Source: Metamycoplasma auris 15026 (GTDB lineage Bacteria; Bacillota_I; Bacilli_A; Mycoplasmatales; Metamycoplasmataceae). Taken from it: 64,000 nucleotides of DNA. The translations under genes and the position numbers were made by a program. Position 1 is the first letter of the stretch. Each line of letters starts with the position of its first letter. The stretch lies in assembly GCF_000367765.1 (NCBI RefSeq), contig NZ_AORI01000012.1, positions 1 through 64,000 of the forward strand. Reading direction: 5' to 3'. Positions 47,743-57,416 of this stretch are shown here, piece by piece. The notes below the pieces were generated by a model. It was not told where the DNA came from and ran no database searches. It saw only the letters and a list, made by a program, of their open reading frames with translations.

Positions 47743-48701
47743 TACAAACCTCCAATTTGTGGATCAGATGCATAAATTAATTCTTCTTCTAAAGCATCTT
47801 TAGATTCTTTAAATAAAGATAGATATCCTTTTGTATCTTGAATAAACAATTGGTAATCAAAATGATTGATTTTTTCAATTTCATCAGTTAGATTGATTGA
47901 AATTTTTTCATTTTCCTTACTTACTTCATAGGCTTTATATTTGTTTGCTTTGATATAAATTTTATTTGTTTTTAATTGATAAAAATACAAATCATATGTT
48001 GGAGTTAGGAATATTTTTAGGTGATTATTTAAAATATGATTGTGCAGCATTCAATTTGTTGAAGCAAAAGTAAAACCTAATCTTGATCCTGTAAAACTCC
48101 CTGGCCCTTTTGTTGTATAAATAGAATCAAAATATTCAATTAATAAATTATTTTTTGCAAGTACTTCGTTAATTACACTAAAAAATAAATCAGTTTTTTT
48201 AACAAGTTTTTCTTTTATTATGTAATCAGTTACTTCGTTATTTTCAATAATGGCAACAAAGAAATCTTCTAGTGATGTTTCAATAAAAAGACTTTTATTG
48301 ATTGTTTTTTTTGTTATTTCAAAAACATGGTAAATTTCATTGTCAATAGTTTCAAGTGTAACATTGATAGCAATGAAATTTCTAAAATTATTAGTGATAT
48401 TTTTGGATCATTCTATAACGACTAATTTATTTTCAAAATATTCTTCATAAGCAAACAAATCACCCTTAAGTTTATATGCATCAATATGCACTAATTTATC
48501 ATAACAAAGCATCGTATTAAAAGTGGGAGAAACAATTGTTTTTTCTTCGCCAAGCTTTTTAGCAATTGCTGCTGTTAGAGTTGTTTTTCCAGCCCCAAGT
48601 TCTCCATCTAACAAAATAGCTTCTAAATTTTTAAAAGAAACTAAGTAATTAACTAGCGTATCTAGTGGTTCATTTTCTTTAAAATAAAATTTATTTTTCA
48701 T
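47742..48701 (-). CDS. tsaE-tsaB: TsaE-TsaB fusion protein for t6A synthesis
   Basis: A 319-residue open frame joining two proteins that are usually separate. Residues 1 to about 125 are TsaE: Walker A DGELGAGKTT (32-41) and the VSPTF motif. From about residue 136 the chain is TsaB: KSLFIETSLEDFFVAII matches the TsaB N-terminus, and TKGPGSFTGSRLG is its hallmark. I read every codon from 48410 to 48048: the only would-be stops are TGA codons and no ATG lies near the junction. TsaB scaffolds TsaD and TsaE is the complex's ATPase, so a fusion is functionally sensible. The stop overlaps tsaD by 1 nt. Confidence 0.85.
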
Positions 48702-48763
48702 AGTATTTCAAACTCTTATTTCAGTAATCAAATTCAATTTATTTTTCTTATTTAAATAAAATA

Positions 48764-48810
48764 AAAAAGAAGAAATTTAGAGATTAAAAATCGCTTCTTC
48801 TTTTTATTTT
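48764..48810 (-). terminator. Terminator after coiled-coil lipoprotein gene
   Basis: The perfect 11-bp stem AAAAAGAAGAA (48764-48774) / TTCTTCTTTTT (48795-48805) follows the stop at 48814. It also separates the tsa unit. Confidence 0.75.
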
Positions 48811-48813
48811 TTA

Positions 48814-49608
48814 TTAAGATTTTTTCTCATCAAGATCATTAAGAATTTTTTTCAAATCATAGATTGCTTTATCTAAAATTTCAGACTTTGCTTTATTTAT
48901 TTCTTTAGAAACTTTTGAAGATTCATCAAATTGTTTTTGTAAATCAGCTTTAATTTTGTTAAATTCTTCTTGAGTTAATTTTCTTTTATAGTCATCATAT
49001 TTAAGGGATTTTAATTTAGACTCTGTTTCCTTAACTAAATCAGGCAAGTATTTCTTATCAAGTTCAGTCTTTTTCTTTTCAATTTCAGTAAGAATCTTTT
49101 GTAGCCCAGCAATGTATTCTTTAGTTTTTTTGTCATCGTATTCAATAGACTTAATTTTGCTGTGCATCTCTTCTTTTTCTTGATATTGCTTAACCAATTC
49201 AGCCTTTAAACTATAATAATCTTTAGTTAATCCACTTAATTTTTCATGGCTATATTGTTTAAGTTTGTCAATTTCTTTTAAAACATTATTTTTGTTTTTT
49301 TCATGTAAAGACTTTTTATCTTCAGTTTTCTTTGTAACTTCATCAATAACTTTTTTTAGCTGAGCAATCATTGGATTAAATTGTTTATTTGAGGATTTAG
49401 GGTCGTTTAAAACTTGGGTTGCTTTTTCAATTATTTCTTTTAGATCCTTTTTAAATTCATCAAATTCAAGAGTCACTAATCTTTCTTGGGCATTTTTAAT
49501 TTCGTTTGCTAATGTGGATTTTTGATTTGAACAAGAAATTGCAAGAAGTGGTAAAATTGCTGTTGAAATGCTTCCTAATCCTAATAAAATTTTTGCTGAT
49601 TTTTTCAT
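48814..49608 (-). CDS. Coiled-coil lipoprotein
   Basis: A 264-residue predicted lipoprotein (signal residues 1-26, lipobox LAISC, Cys26), with GAGG before the ATG. The whole mature part is Lys/Glu/Leu/Asp-rich with heptad spacing and almost no aromatic or proline residues, so it should form long coiled coils projecting from the membrane. Two stretches are similar: LVTLEFDEFKKDL and LKSLKYDDYKRKL, which hints at internal duplication. No enzyme motif. It may be an adhesin or a structural surface protein; function unknown. Confidence 0.75.
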   Translation of the reverse strand: MKKSAKILLGLGSISTAILPLLAISCSNQKSTLANEIKNAQERLVTLEFDEFKKDLKEIIEKATQVLNDPKSSNKQFNPMIAQLKKVIDEVTKKTEDKKSLHEKNKNNVLKEIDKLKQYSHEKLSGLTKDYYSLKAELVKQYQEKEEMHSKIKSIEYDDKKTKEYIAGLQKILTEIEKKKTELDKKYLPDLVKETESKLKSLKYDDYKRKLTQEEFNKIKADLQKQFDESSKVSKEINKAKSEILDKAIYDLKKILNDLDEKKS

Positions 49609-49734
49609 AGCTTAAAACCTCTTTAAATCTTAATCTTCAATAAAATGAATAATTCATAATTATACAATAATTATGCATATCTGCTAACTTTTGAAACTTA
49701 GAAAATGCTAAAAAAACTTATATAAAAAATATGC

Positions 49735-50307
49735 TTAGCCGCATATTTCTAAATCACTATAAGAAAATTCAGTTGGAACTTTTCTACCAAATTGTTCAAT
49801 GTTAACAAAGGCTTTTTCTTCACGGTCATTATTTTTAATAATTTCGCCGATTTCATCTTTGTAAATACCACTTTTAATTCTTACAATTGTGCCTTCTTTG
49901 AATGCAGTTTCAATATCTCCTGCTTCAAATTTCTCAATCAAAAATCTTTCTTTTTCAACCATTTTATCAAATGTACGTTTGCTAATTGGTGTTGGTTTTG
50001 CTCCCTTACCAGATGATCCGATTAATCCAGTTACATATTGAGTGTTACGCACTAAATATCAAGATTCATCAGTCATAATCATATTAATAAAAATATAACC
50101 TTTATAGATATTTACATAAGTAACTTTGAATTCTTCGCCCTTAGTTTTCTTTTCAAGTTCTTTGTTTGAAAGATGTGGCATTTTAAAAATTCTTATATCT
50201 TTAAAAAAATCATCCATTTTTTGTGAAGAAATTTTATTTCTTAAGGCTTCAATAACATTATCTTCTTTGCCAGATACAGTTGAAACCATATATCATTTAA
50301 AATCCAT
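49735..50307 (-). CDS. nusG: Transcription factor NusG
   Basis: A 190-residue NusG. The NGN domain (YKGYIFINMIMTDESWYLVRNTQYVTGLIGS) and the KOW motif (GTIVRIKSGIYKDEIGEI) are clear. The start at 50307 adds six residues, including a UGA-coded Trp5 (MDFKWYMV), compared with the standard-code frame. It follows secE by 34 nt. NusG modulates elongation, pausing and Rho- or ribosome-coupled transcription. Confidence 0.93.
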
Positions 50308-50341
50308 ATTTTTTATAATTATCTCCCTTTAAATTAAAAAA

Positions 50342-50632
50342 TTAAACCTTAATTCCAACAACATTTCATAAACTAGTAAATGCTAGTGAGACTAAAAAAC
50401 AAAATAAAGCCATAACAACTAAAAAAGCAATTGTGATTCCGAATCATTTTCAGCTTTTTGAACTTCTAGGTCAAACAACTCTTTTAATTTCTTTAATTCA
50501 ATTTCGAAAAGTATAAAGTCTTGATTCTTTTGCTAATTCTTTTTTTTGCATTCTCAATTTCTTTTTTAATTTTTTGTCATACTCTTTTTTTGCTTGTAGT
50601 TCTTCTTTAGTTAACTTATTATTTTCATTCAT
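50342..50632 (-). CDS. secE: Preprotein translocase subunit SecE
   Basis: A 96-residue SecE with a Lys-rich cytosolic N-terminus (a Lys/Glu amphipathic helix) and one membrane helix at about 65-88. IKEIKRVVWPRSSKSWKW is the SecE hallmark: a WP preceding the helix. Part of the SecYEG channel. Its start lies 2 nt past the rpmG stop, and three Trp use UGA. The order rpmG-secE-nusG is widely conserved. Confidence 0.9.
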
Positions 50633-50634
50633 AC

Positions 50635-50781
50635 TTATTTTTCCTCTTTATGCAAGGTTTGAGAATTGCAAAATTTACAGAATTTTTTAATTTCTAGACG
50701 CTTTTCATTGCTTTTATTGATTGAATAGTTTTTATGTAAACAAACTTGGCATGCTAATGATACTTTTTTTTGTTTTTTCAT
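50635..50781 (-). CDS. rpmG: Ribosomal protein bL33
   Basis: A 48-residue L33 with the zinc ribbon CQVC and CKFC (the C+ form) and [12 protein letters not shown] as the conserved middle. Too short for a length-filtered ORF list but unmistakable by sequence and by position before secE. It starts 8 nt downstream of a TATAAT box with no ribosome site. Confidence 0.9.
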   Translation of the reverse strand: MKKQKKVSLACQVCLHKNYSINKSNEKRLEIKKFCKFCNSQTLHKEEK

Positions 50782-50789
50782 AGTACTAA

Positions 50790-50795
50790 ATTATA
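50790..50795 (-). promoter_or_regulatory. -10 box of rpmG-secE-nusG
   Basis: TATAAT on the minus strand, 8 nt before the rpmG ATG at 50781. A leaderless transcript is likely. Confidence 0.5.
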
Positions 50796-50982
50796 TAGTT
50801 TTTTTATTATTATCATATAAACTATAAAACTTAAGAAATTTCATTATTTATTAACTAATGATTTATAGATTAATAAACTAGATTTTTAAGGTTCATTTGA
50901 TAAAGAAATAATTGATTTTTTTGCTTATTTTTAACCTTAAAATCTAAGAAAAAAATCATTTTTTAATGACTTTGAAATGTAA

Positions 50983-50988
50983 TATAAT
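50983..50988 (+). promoter_or_regulatory. -10 box of thiI
   Basis: TATAAT lies about 93 nt before the thiI ATG at 51082. The leader carries a ribosome site, GGAGAG, 7 nt from the ATG. The rest of 50796-51081 is AT-rich and empty. Confidence 0.45.
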
Positions 50989-51081
50989 ATTTAACAAAAA
51001 TAAGTTTATTAAGCTTATTTAAATTTAAAAAAGTATTCAAATTAAGCAAATAATATAAAAAATAATTGGAGAGATAAAAAA

Positions 51082-52236
51082 ATGGAAAGCCAAGTTGAAA
51101 AAGAAATTTTAATTAGATATGGTGAATTAACATTAAAGGGTGAAAATAAAAAAGATTTCATTAAACAATTAAGAAAAAACCTTGAGTTTTATATTAAAAA
51201 AGATGAAATTAAAATGGAATATGATAGAGCTTTTTGTAAGTATTCGCCTTCTAATTTAGAAGCTCTAAAATACATTTTTGGTATCTCTTCTTATTCAGTT
51301 GTTTATAAAACTTCCATTAATTTAGAAGATATTGAAATTCTTATAAAAAAAATTGCAAATGAAAGTAATTTTTCTTCATTTGCAATTAACGCAAGAAGAC
51401 ATAATAAAAATTATCATATGACTTCATCCCAACTTAATATGCATTTTGGACACTATATTTTAAGTAATTTTGCTAATAAAAAAGTTGACTTATCCAATCC
51501 AGATTTAATTTTTTATATTGAAATTCGCGACAAATTTAGCTATATTTTTACAAGTTACATTGAAGGTTTAGGAGGTCTTCCTACTTCTTGTTCAGGAAGA
51601 AGTTTACATTTAATTAGTGGCGGTATTGATTCACCTGTTGCTGCTAATTTACTCCAAAAAAGAGGGCTACATATTACATTTTTAAATTTCATCACTCCAC
51701 CACACACTGATAAAAAAACTACAGATAAAATTAATGATATTGTTTCCCTTCTAACCAAATATCAAGGAGAAGCTACCTTATTTCAAATTAACTATACAAA
51801 AATAATGAACTACATAGGACTAGTGTCCAACCAAAAATATAAGATTTGTCTAATGCGCCGTAGTTTTTATCGGATTGCACAAAAAATTGCGCAAAAATAC
51901 AACATAAAAGCAATCTCAAATGGTGAAAATCTAGCCCAGGTGGCCTCCCAAACACTTGAATCCATTTATACAATCCAAGAAGTTTGCAGCTTACCAATTT
52001 TGCGCCCGCTTCTTAGCTTTGATAAAAATGAAACAATTGCCATTGCTAAAAAAATTAAAACAATGGATATTTCAATCATTAAAGCTTGTGAAACATGCGA
52101 ATTATTTGCCCCAAAATTCCCAGTTACTAAACCAAATCGTGAAACTGCAAGGGAACTTGAAAATGAACTAAGTGACCTAATTAAATTAGAAAATGAAATT
52201 TTAAATGAGATTGAAATTATTAAATTTAAAATCTAA
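51082..52236 (+). CDS. thiI: tRNA 4-thiouridine synthetase ThiI
   Basis: A 384-residue ThiI: NFLD and THUMP domains (about 1-165), then the adenylating PP-loop SGGIDSPVAAN (about 178-188). The rhodanese domain of the enterobacterial enzyme is absent, as in Bacillus ThiI, where sulfur is passed on by a paired NifS-type desulfurase. CETCELFAPKFPVTKP near the C-terminus matches the family. ThiI makes s4U8 in tRNA; a thiamine role is unlikely here. Confidence 0.95.
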   Translation: MESQVEKEILIRYGELTLKGENKKDFIKQLRKNLEFYIKKDEIKMEYDRAFCKYSPSNLEALKYIFGISSYSVVYKTSINLEDIEILIKKIANESNFSSFAINARRHNKNYHMTSSQLNMHFGHYILSNFANKKVDLSNPDLIFYIEIRDKFSYIFTSYIEGLGGLPTSCSGRSLHLISGGIDSPVAANLLQKRGLHITFLNFITPPHTDKKTTDKINDIVSLLTKYQGEATLFQINYTKIMNYIGLVSNQKYKICLMRRSFYRIAQKIAQKYNIKAISNGENLAQVASQTLESIYTIQEVCSLPILRPLLSFDKNETIAIAKKIKTMDISIIKACETCELFAPKFPVTKPNRETARELENELSDLIKLENEILNEIEIIKFKI

Positions 52237-52241
52237 AAAAT

Positions 52242-52281
52242 ACTCTTAATTTAAGCCAAAAAAAGAGTGTTTTTTATTTTT
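52242..52281 (+). terminator. Terminator after thiI
   Basis: ACTCTT (52242-52247) / AAGAGT (52263-52268) is followed by a T-run. Confidence 0.6.
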
Positions 52282-52372
52282 AAAAATCGCCTTTTTCAAA
52301 ACGCAAATAAAGAGTAGCAGTCATCTAATATTTATAAGAATTCTAATTTATTTTAATTTAAATCAAAATATA

Positions 52373-52378
52373 TATAAT
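52373..52378 (+). promoter_or_regulatory. -10 box of parE-parC
   Basis: TATAAT ends 9 nt before the parE ATG at 52388. No Shine-Dalgarno sequence is present. Leaderless mRNA is likely; this supports the ATG at 52388 over the in-frame ATG two codons later. Confidence 0.5.
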
Positions 52379-52387
52379 TTAAAAAAT

Positions 52388-54307
52388 ATGAGTATGTCTA
52401 ATTATGAAGCAAATGATTTAAAAGTTCTAAAAGGCTTAGATGCAGTAATAAAAAGACCTGGAATGTATATTGGTTCAACTGATTCAAATGGACTGCATCA
52501 TCTTATTTGAGAAATTTTTGATAATTCTATTGATGAAGCACTTGCTGGATTTGCTGATAGTATAAAAGTTACACTAAAAAAAGATAATTCAATCATCATT
52601 GAAGATAATGGCAGAGGCATTCCTATTACCAAGCATGAATCTGGAAAAAGTGGTGTTGAGTTAGTTTTTACTGAGCTGCATGCCGGAGGTAAATTTGGCA
52701 ATGGTGCATATAAAACAAGCGGTGGTCTTCATGGAGTTGGGGCTTCTGTTGTTAATGCTTTAAGTGCCAAATTAGAAGTTAGTGTATTTCGAGATAAAAA
52801 AGAATATTTTACAGCCTTTAGACAAGAAGAAATTACAACCAAAACAACCTTAATTGGACCTAGTTTAAAAAAAGGAACTAGAGTCCAATTTTGACCTAAT
52901 TATGATATTTTTAAGAAAGCCAAATTTTCTTCAGAAATCATTAAAGAAAAATTAAGAGAGGCTAGTTTTTTAATTTCCAATTTAAAAATCAATTACATTA
53001 ATGAAATAACAAACGAAAATATTGTTTTTCAAACTAATGAAGGCATTAAAGAATATATAAATTTTGTTGGCGAAGGAAAAAAATTTATAAGCAGTATTTT
53101 TTATGCTTCAGGAGTTACTAAAAATAACATTGAGATTGAAATTTCTTTAGCTTATACTGAAAGTTATAGCGAAACTATTTATTCATTTGTTAATAATGTC
53201 AAAACAAGAGATGGTGGCACTCATGAAACTGCCTTTAAGGCTGCTCTAACAAAAACAATTAATGAATGATATGCAAAAAATTCCAATTCAAAATCTAAAA
53301 TAAGCTTTGATGGTCTTGATGTAAGGGAAGGAATCATTGCTGTTGTTTCTTTAAAAGTTCCGGAAAATATTCTTGAGTTTGTTGGTCAAACCAAAGATAA
53401 ATTAGGATCCCCAGAAGCTCGTGAAGCAGTGGAAGATTTCTTTTCACAAAAGTTTAATTTTTATCTAAATGAAAACAAACAAGAAGCAAATAAAATTCTA
53501 GAAAAAATTAAACACACTTATGAAGGAAGAATTGCTGCAAGAAATGCAAGAAACGAAGCAAGAAAAGTAAAAAATAAACTTGATACAAAAAAAATTTTAT
53601 CAGGTAAACTAACTCCCGCACAATCCAAAATTGCTTCTGAAAAAGAATTATTTTTAGTTGAAGGTGACTCCGCTGGGGGTTCGGCTAAAATGGGGCGTGA
53701 TCGGAAAACGCAGGCAATTTTGCCTCTAAGAGGAGTTGTAATGAACACTGACAAGGCAAAATTGATTGATATTTTAGCAAATGAAGAGTTAGCTACAATA
53801 ATTAATACAATTGGCGCTGGTATTGGTGAGGATTTTGATTTAAAAAATTCCCAATATGGAAAAATTATCATCATGACTGATGCCGACGTTGACGGCGCTC
53901 ACATTCAAATGCTACTGTTAACTTTCTTTTGAAGATATATGAAGAAATTAATTGAAGCTGGAATGATATATATAGCTCTTCCTCCTCTTTATAAGATAAC
54001 AATTAAAAACGCAAATAATAAAAGTTTTTATGCATGAGATGAAGATGGTTTAAGAGAAATAACTTCCCAATACCAAAATTACGAAATTCAGCGTTACAAA
54101 GGGTTAGGTGAAATGAATGCAGATCAACTCTGAGATACAACAATGAATCCCAAAACAAGAAATATTCTTAAAGTAAACATTGATAACCAAGCTTTGACTG
54201 AAAGAAATATCACTACTTTTATGAGTGATAATTCAGAAGCTAGAAAAACATGAATTAATGAAAACATTGACTTTTCAAGTATTGATGAATTTGAAATTCA
54301 AAAATAG
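52388..54307 (+). CDS. parE: DNA topoisomerase IV subunit B
   Basis: A 639-residue ParE. The GHKL ATPase site shows [21 protein letters not shown] and [18 protein letters not shown]. The TOPRIM domain shows [27 protein letters not shown] and [32 protein letters not shown] is the C-terminal signature. With ParC it decatenates daughter chromosomes. Assigned to ParE rather than GyrB because it is paired with parC 12 nt downstream; the gyrase pair is not in this window. Confidence 0.93.
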
Positions 54308-54319
54308 GATAAAAAATCT

Positions 54320-57112
54320 ATGGCAAAAGATAAAAAAAATGAATTCGAAGAAACAATTGAAAACATTATTGAAAAAAACATGATTGATATCATGAATACA
54401 AGTTTTTCACGTTTTTCAAAATATGTTATTCAACAAAGAGCAATTCCTGATGCAAGAGACGGACTTAAGCCAGTGCAAAGAAGAATTCTTTATTCAATGT
54501 GAAATTTGAAATTAAGAAACAAAGATCAATTCAAAAAGTCAGCAAGAATCGTTGGGGATGTTTTAGGGAAATATCATCCTCATGGCGATAGTTCAGTCTA
54601 TGAAGCTATGGTAAGAATGGCACAAGAATGAAAAAGTAACTATCCACTTGTGCAAATGCATGGAAACAAAGGTTCAATTGATGATGATCCAGCTGCAGCT
54701 ATGCGTTATACTGAATCAAGACTTGAAAAAATAAGTGAATATATGCTTATGGATTTAGAAAAAAAAGTTGTACCAATGATACCTAATTTTGATGATTCAG
54801 AATATGAACCCACTGTCCTTCCTACTTTATTTCCTAATTTACTTCTAAATGGTGCAATTGGAATTGCTTCTGGATTTGCAACACAAATTCCGCCACATAA
54901 TTTAAATGAATTAATTGATGCCACTATTGCAATGATTAAAAATAAAAATATTAGTGTGCAACAGTTAATGGAATATATAAAAGGTCCAGATTTTCCAACT
55001 GGCGGCGTCATTTATGGAATATCAGGCATTGAAGATGCATTTAATAGCGGAAAAGGAAAAATTAGTCTTTCAGCCAAATATGATTTTATTAAAAATAAAA
55101 AAGATAAGATTATAGGCATTGAAATTACTGAAATTCCTTTTGGTGTAATTAAATCAAAATTAGTTTTTGAAATTGATTCAATCATTGCTGCAAAAACAAT
55201 ATCAGGCATTAAAGAAATAAGAGACCAATCTGATCGAGATGGGCTATCTATCTATATTGAACTTGAAGAAGATAGCAGCGCTGAAGCTATCATTACATAT
55301 CTAATGAATAAAACAAAATTACGGATTAATTATGATTACAATATGATGGCAATCTACAAAAGTGCGCCGACACTTCTTTCATTAGATAAAGCAATCTATG
55401 CATTTTTAGAACATCTAAGTTTAATTAATACTAAAGCCATTAAATATGACTTAAAAAAATACAAACTGCGTCATGAAATTATTGAAGGATTTATAAAAGT
55501 CGCTGAAATTTCAGACCAAGTTATTAAACTTATTAAAGAAAGTGATAATTCAAAAAAAGGTGTAATTAATGCCCTAATGGTTGAATTTAATTTTTCAGAA
55601 ATTCAAGCAACTGCTATAGCGGAACTTAGATTATATAAACTATCTAAAATAGACCAAATTGAATTTCAAAATGAAAAAATATCGCTTGAAAAATTAATTG
55701 CAAATTGCAAACTTCTTTTAGACAATGAAAATGAATTTAATAAATATTTAATTAAACAACTAAATAACATTAAGAAAGAATTTGGAAGAGAAAGAAGAAC
55801 TGCAATTCTTAATGAAATTGCAAACAAAGAAGTTGATTATAAATCCTTAACTAAAAATGAAGACTTTTATTTCTTTTTTTCCCAAGATGGTTACATTAAA
55901 AAAATTACACCAAAAATCTTTAATTCTAATGACCTAAGTTCATACAAACTAAAAAATGATGATGCAATTTTCTATTACAATAAAATTAATTCTTTTTCAA
56001 AAATTCTATTTTTTACAAACAAAGGAAATTTCTTTATTTTAGAAGCGCACATTCTAAAAGATAATATCTGAAAAGAATTAGGTATTCATATTTCTTCTTA
56101 TATTAATTTAGATATAAATGAAAAAGTTATTCGAATTATGGAAGTTTCTTCTTTTGATAATTATCTTAATTTAATTATGATTACTAAATTAGGATATGCT
56201 AAAAAAATTAAATTTTCTGATCTAGAATCAAAAATTTATAATCGTAAAAGAAGTTGCATTTCCTTTAAAAATGAAGATGATGAATTAGTTGATATAAAAA
56301 TTGGCAATGATGAAAAAGATATTTTTATTCTTTTAAACAATGGCCTTTATTTCTTAATTAATGAAAATGAATTTTCTTCAACTCTAACACTAAAAGCCCA
56401 AGGAATTAAATTACTTCCAAAACTAAATAAAACATATGTAGCCGCTTTTGCTACAGTTTCAAAATTTAACAAGATTTTAATGCTAACTCAAGATGGACTT
56501 ACGAAAATTTGAAATGCATCTGATTTAGCTTATACAAATCGTAGTAACAGAGGAACTTTCTTATTCAATGTTTTAAAGAATGTCAATTGCATTCCTAAAA
56601 ATCTTGAAGTAATTACTAATAATCTTGAATTTCTTTATACAAATAAAAATAATGAAGTTACTGAATTTAATCTTAATAACATTGAAAATAGCAATAAAAG
56701 AATTGATAAATTATCCAATAATTACATTGAAAGCAATAATTCAGGATACCTAATTCAACATTTAAAAATTGAGCAATTAAATGATCCTGATGATAAAGAA
56801 AGAAATGAACTAAAAAATTATTATCTTAAAAAAATTGAAGATAATAAAATGCTTGTTTCTGATATTAAAGAAACAATGTTACAAAGATATTATTTTATTG
56901 ATGAAAATGTTTATGAATTAAAATCAAATTCAGCAATTTCCAACCTCAAATCTAATGAAAAAATCAGTATTTTTGATTTAGATAAAAATGAAGAAAATTT
57001 TGCAAATAAAATAGATTTAATGGAACACAATTTAGAAAATAAACTAAGAGCAATGGAAGATTTAGATCTTGATTCTATAGAAGAAAAAGTCAAGCAAATT
57101 ACAAAAAAATAG
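54320..57112 (+). CDS. parC: DNA topoisomerase IV subunit A
   Basis: A 930-residue ParC. The catalytic tyrosine is Tyr130 in AAMRYTESR. The quinolone-interacting region is [12 protein letters not shown], with Ser91 and Glu95, the residues corresponding to E. coli ParC Ser80 and Glu84; both are the unmutated type. A coiled-coil segment follows about residues 380-470, and the C-terminal beta-pinwheel begins near 500. The last 80 residues are Lys/Glu/Asp-rich and helical, which is unusual for the family. The start has AGGA upstream. Several UGA-coded Trp residues split the frame under the standard code. Confidence 0.93.
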
Positions 57113-57178
57113 TTATAATTAATAATTATCTTTTTTGTCTTTTTTAAGTTATGAAAAACAATTTTTGAAAGGAAAGCT

Positions 57179-57304
57179 ATGAGAAAAGATGTCAGACTAG
57201 CTAACAAAGTTAAAGCTGAAAAAAGAGCACATAAATTAGCTAAAGAAAAAGCTAGAGACCAAAGAAGAGCAGCAAGAAAAGCTGAAGCTGAAATGCAAGC
57301 ATAA
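57179..57304 (+). CDS. Small basic protein of unknown function
   Basis: A 41-residue ORF with a clear ribosome site (GAAAGGAAAG, 3 nt before the ATG) and a perfect terminator 26 nt downstream, so it is likely real. It is Lys/Arg/Ala/Glu-rich, wholly helical by composition, and lacks aromatic residues except none. It does not match bS21 or other small ribosomal proteins I know. A basic helix of this type could bind RNA or ribosomes; that is a guess. Confidence 0.6.
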   Translation: MRKDVRLANKVKAEKRAHKLAKEKARDQRRAARKAEAEMQA

Positions 57305-57329
57305 AAATTCCTGATTTTTTTAATTTAAG

Positions 57330-57360
57330 AAGTGCAACAAGGCACTTTTTTGTTTTTTTC
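57330..57360 (+). terminator. Terminator after small basic ORF
   Basis: AAGTGC (57330-57335) / GCACTT (57342-57347) is followed by TTTTTTG and further T. The convergent S41-like gene ends at 57417 and may also use the hairpin. Confidence 0.7.
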
Positions 57361-57416
57361 CTTAAATATTGCTTGTTTTAAGACAACAAAACAAATCTAA
57401 TGAATTTTTAGAATTT

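Noticed and set aside
49735-50781. Possible rplK-rplA continuation after nusG.
   Set aside because: Downstream of nusG on the minus strand lies a lipoprotein gene; the L11/L1 genes are not present here.
57179-57304. Assignment as ribosomal protein bS21.
   Set aside because: It is basic and about the right size, but the characteristic N-terminal sequence and the tract of aromatic and basic residues are absent.
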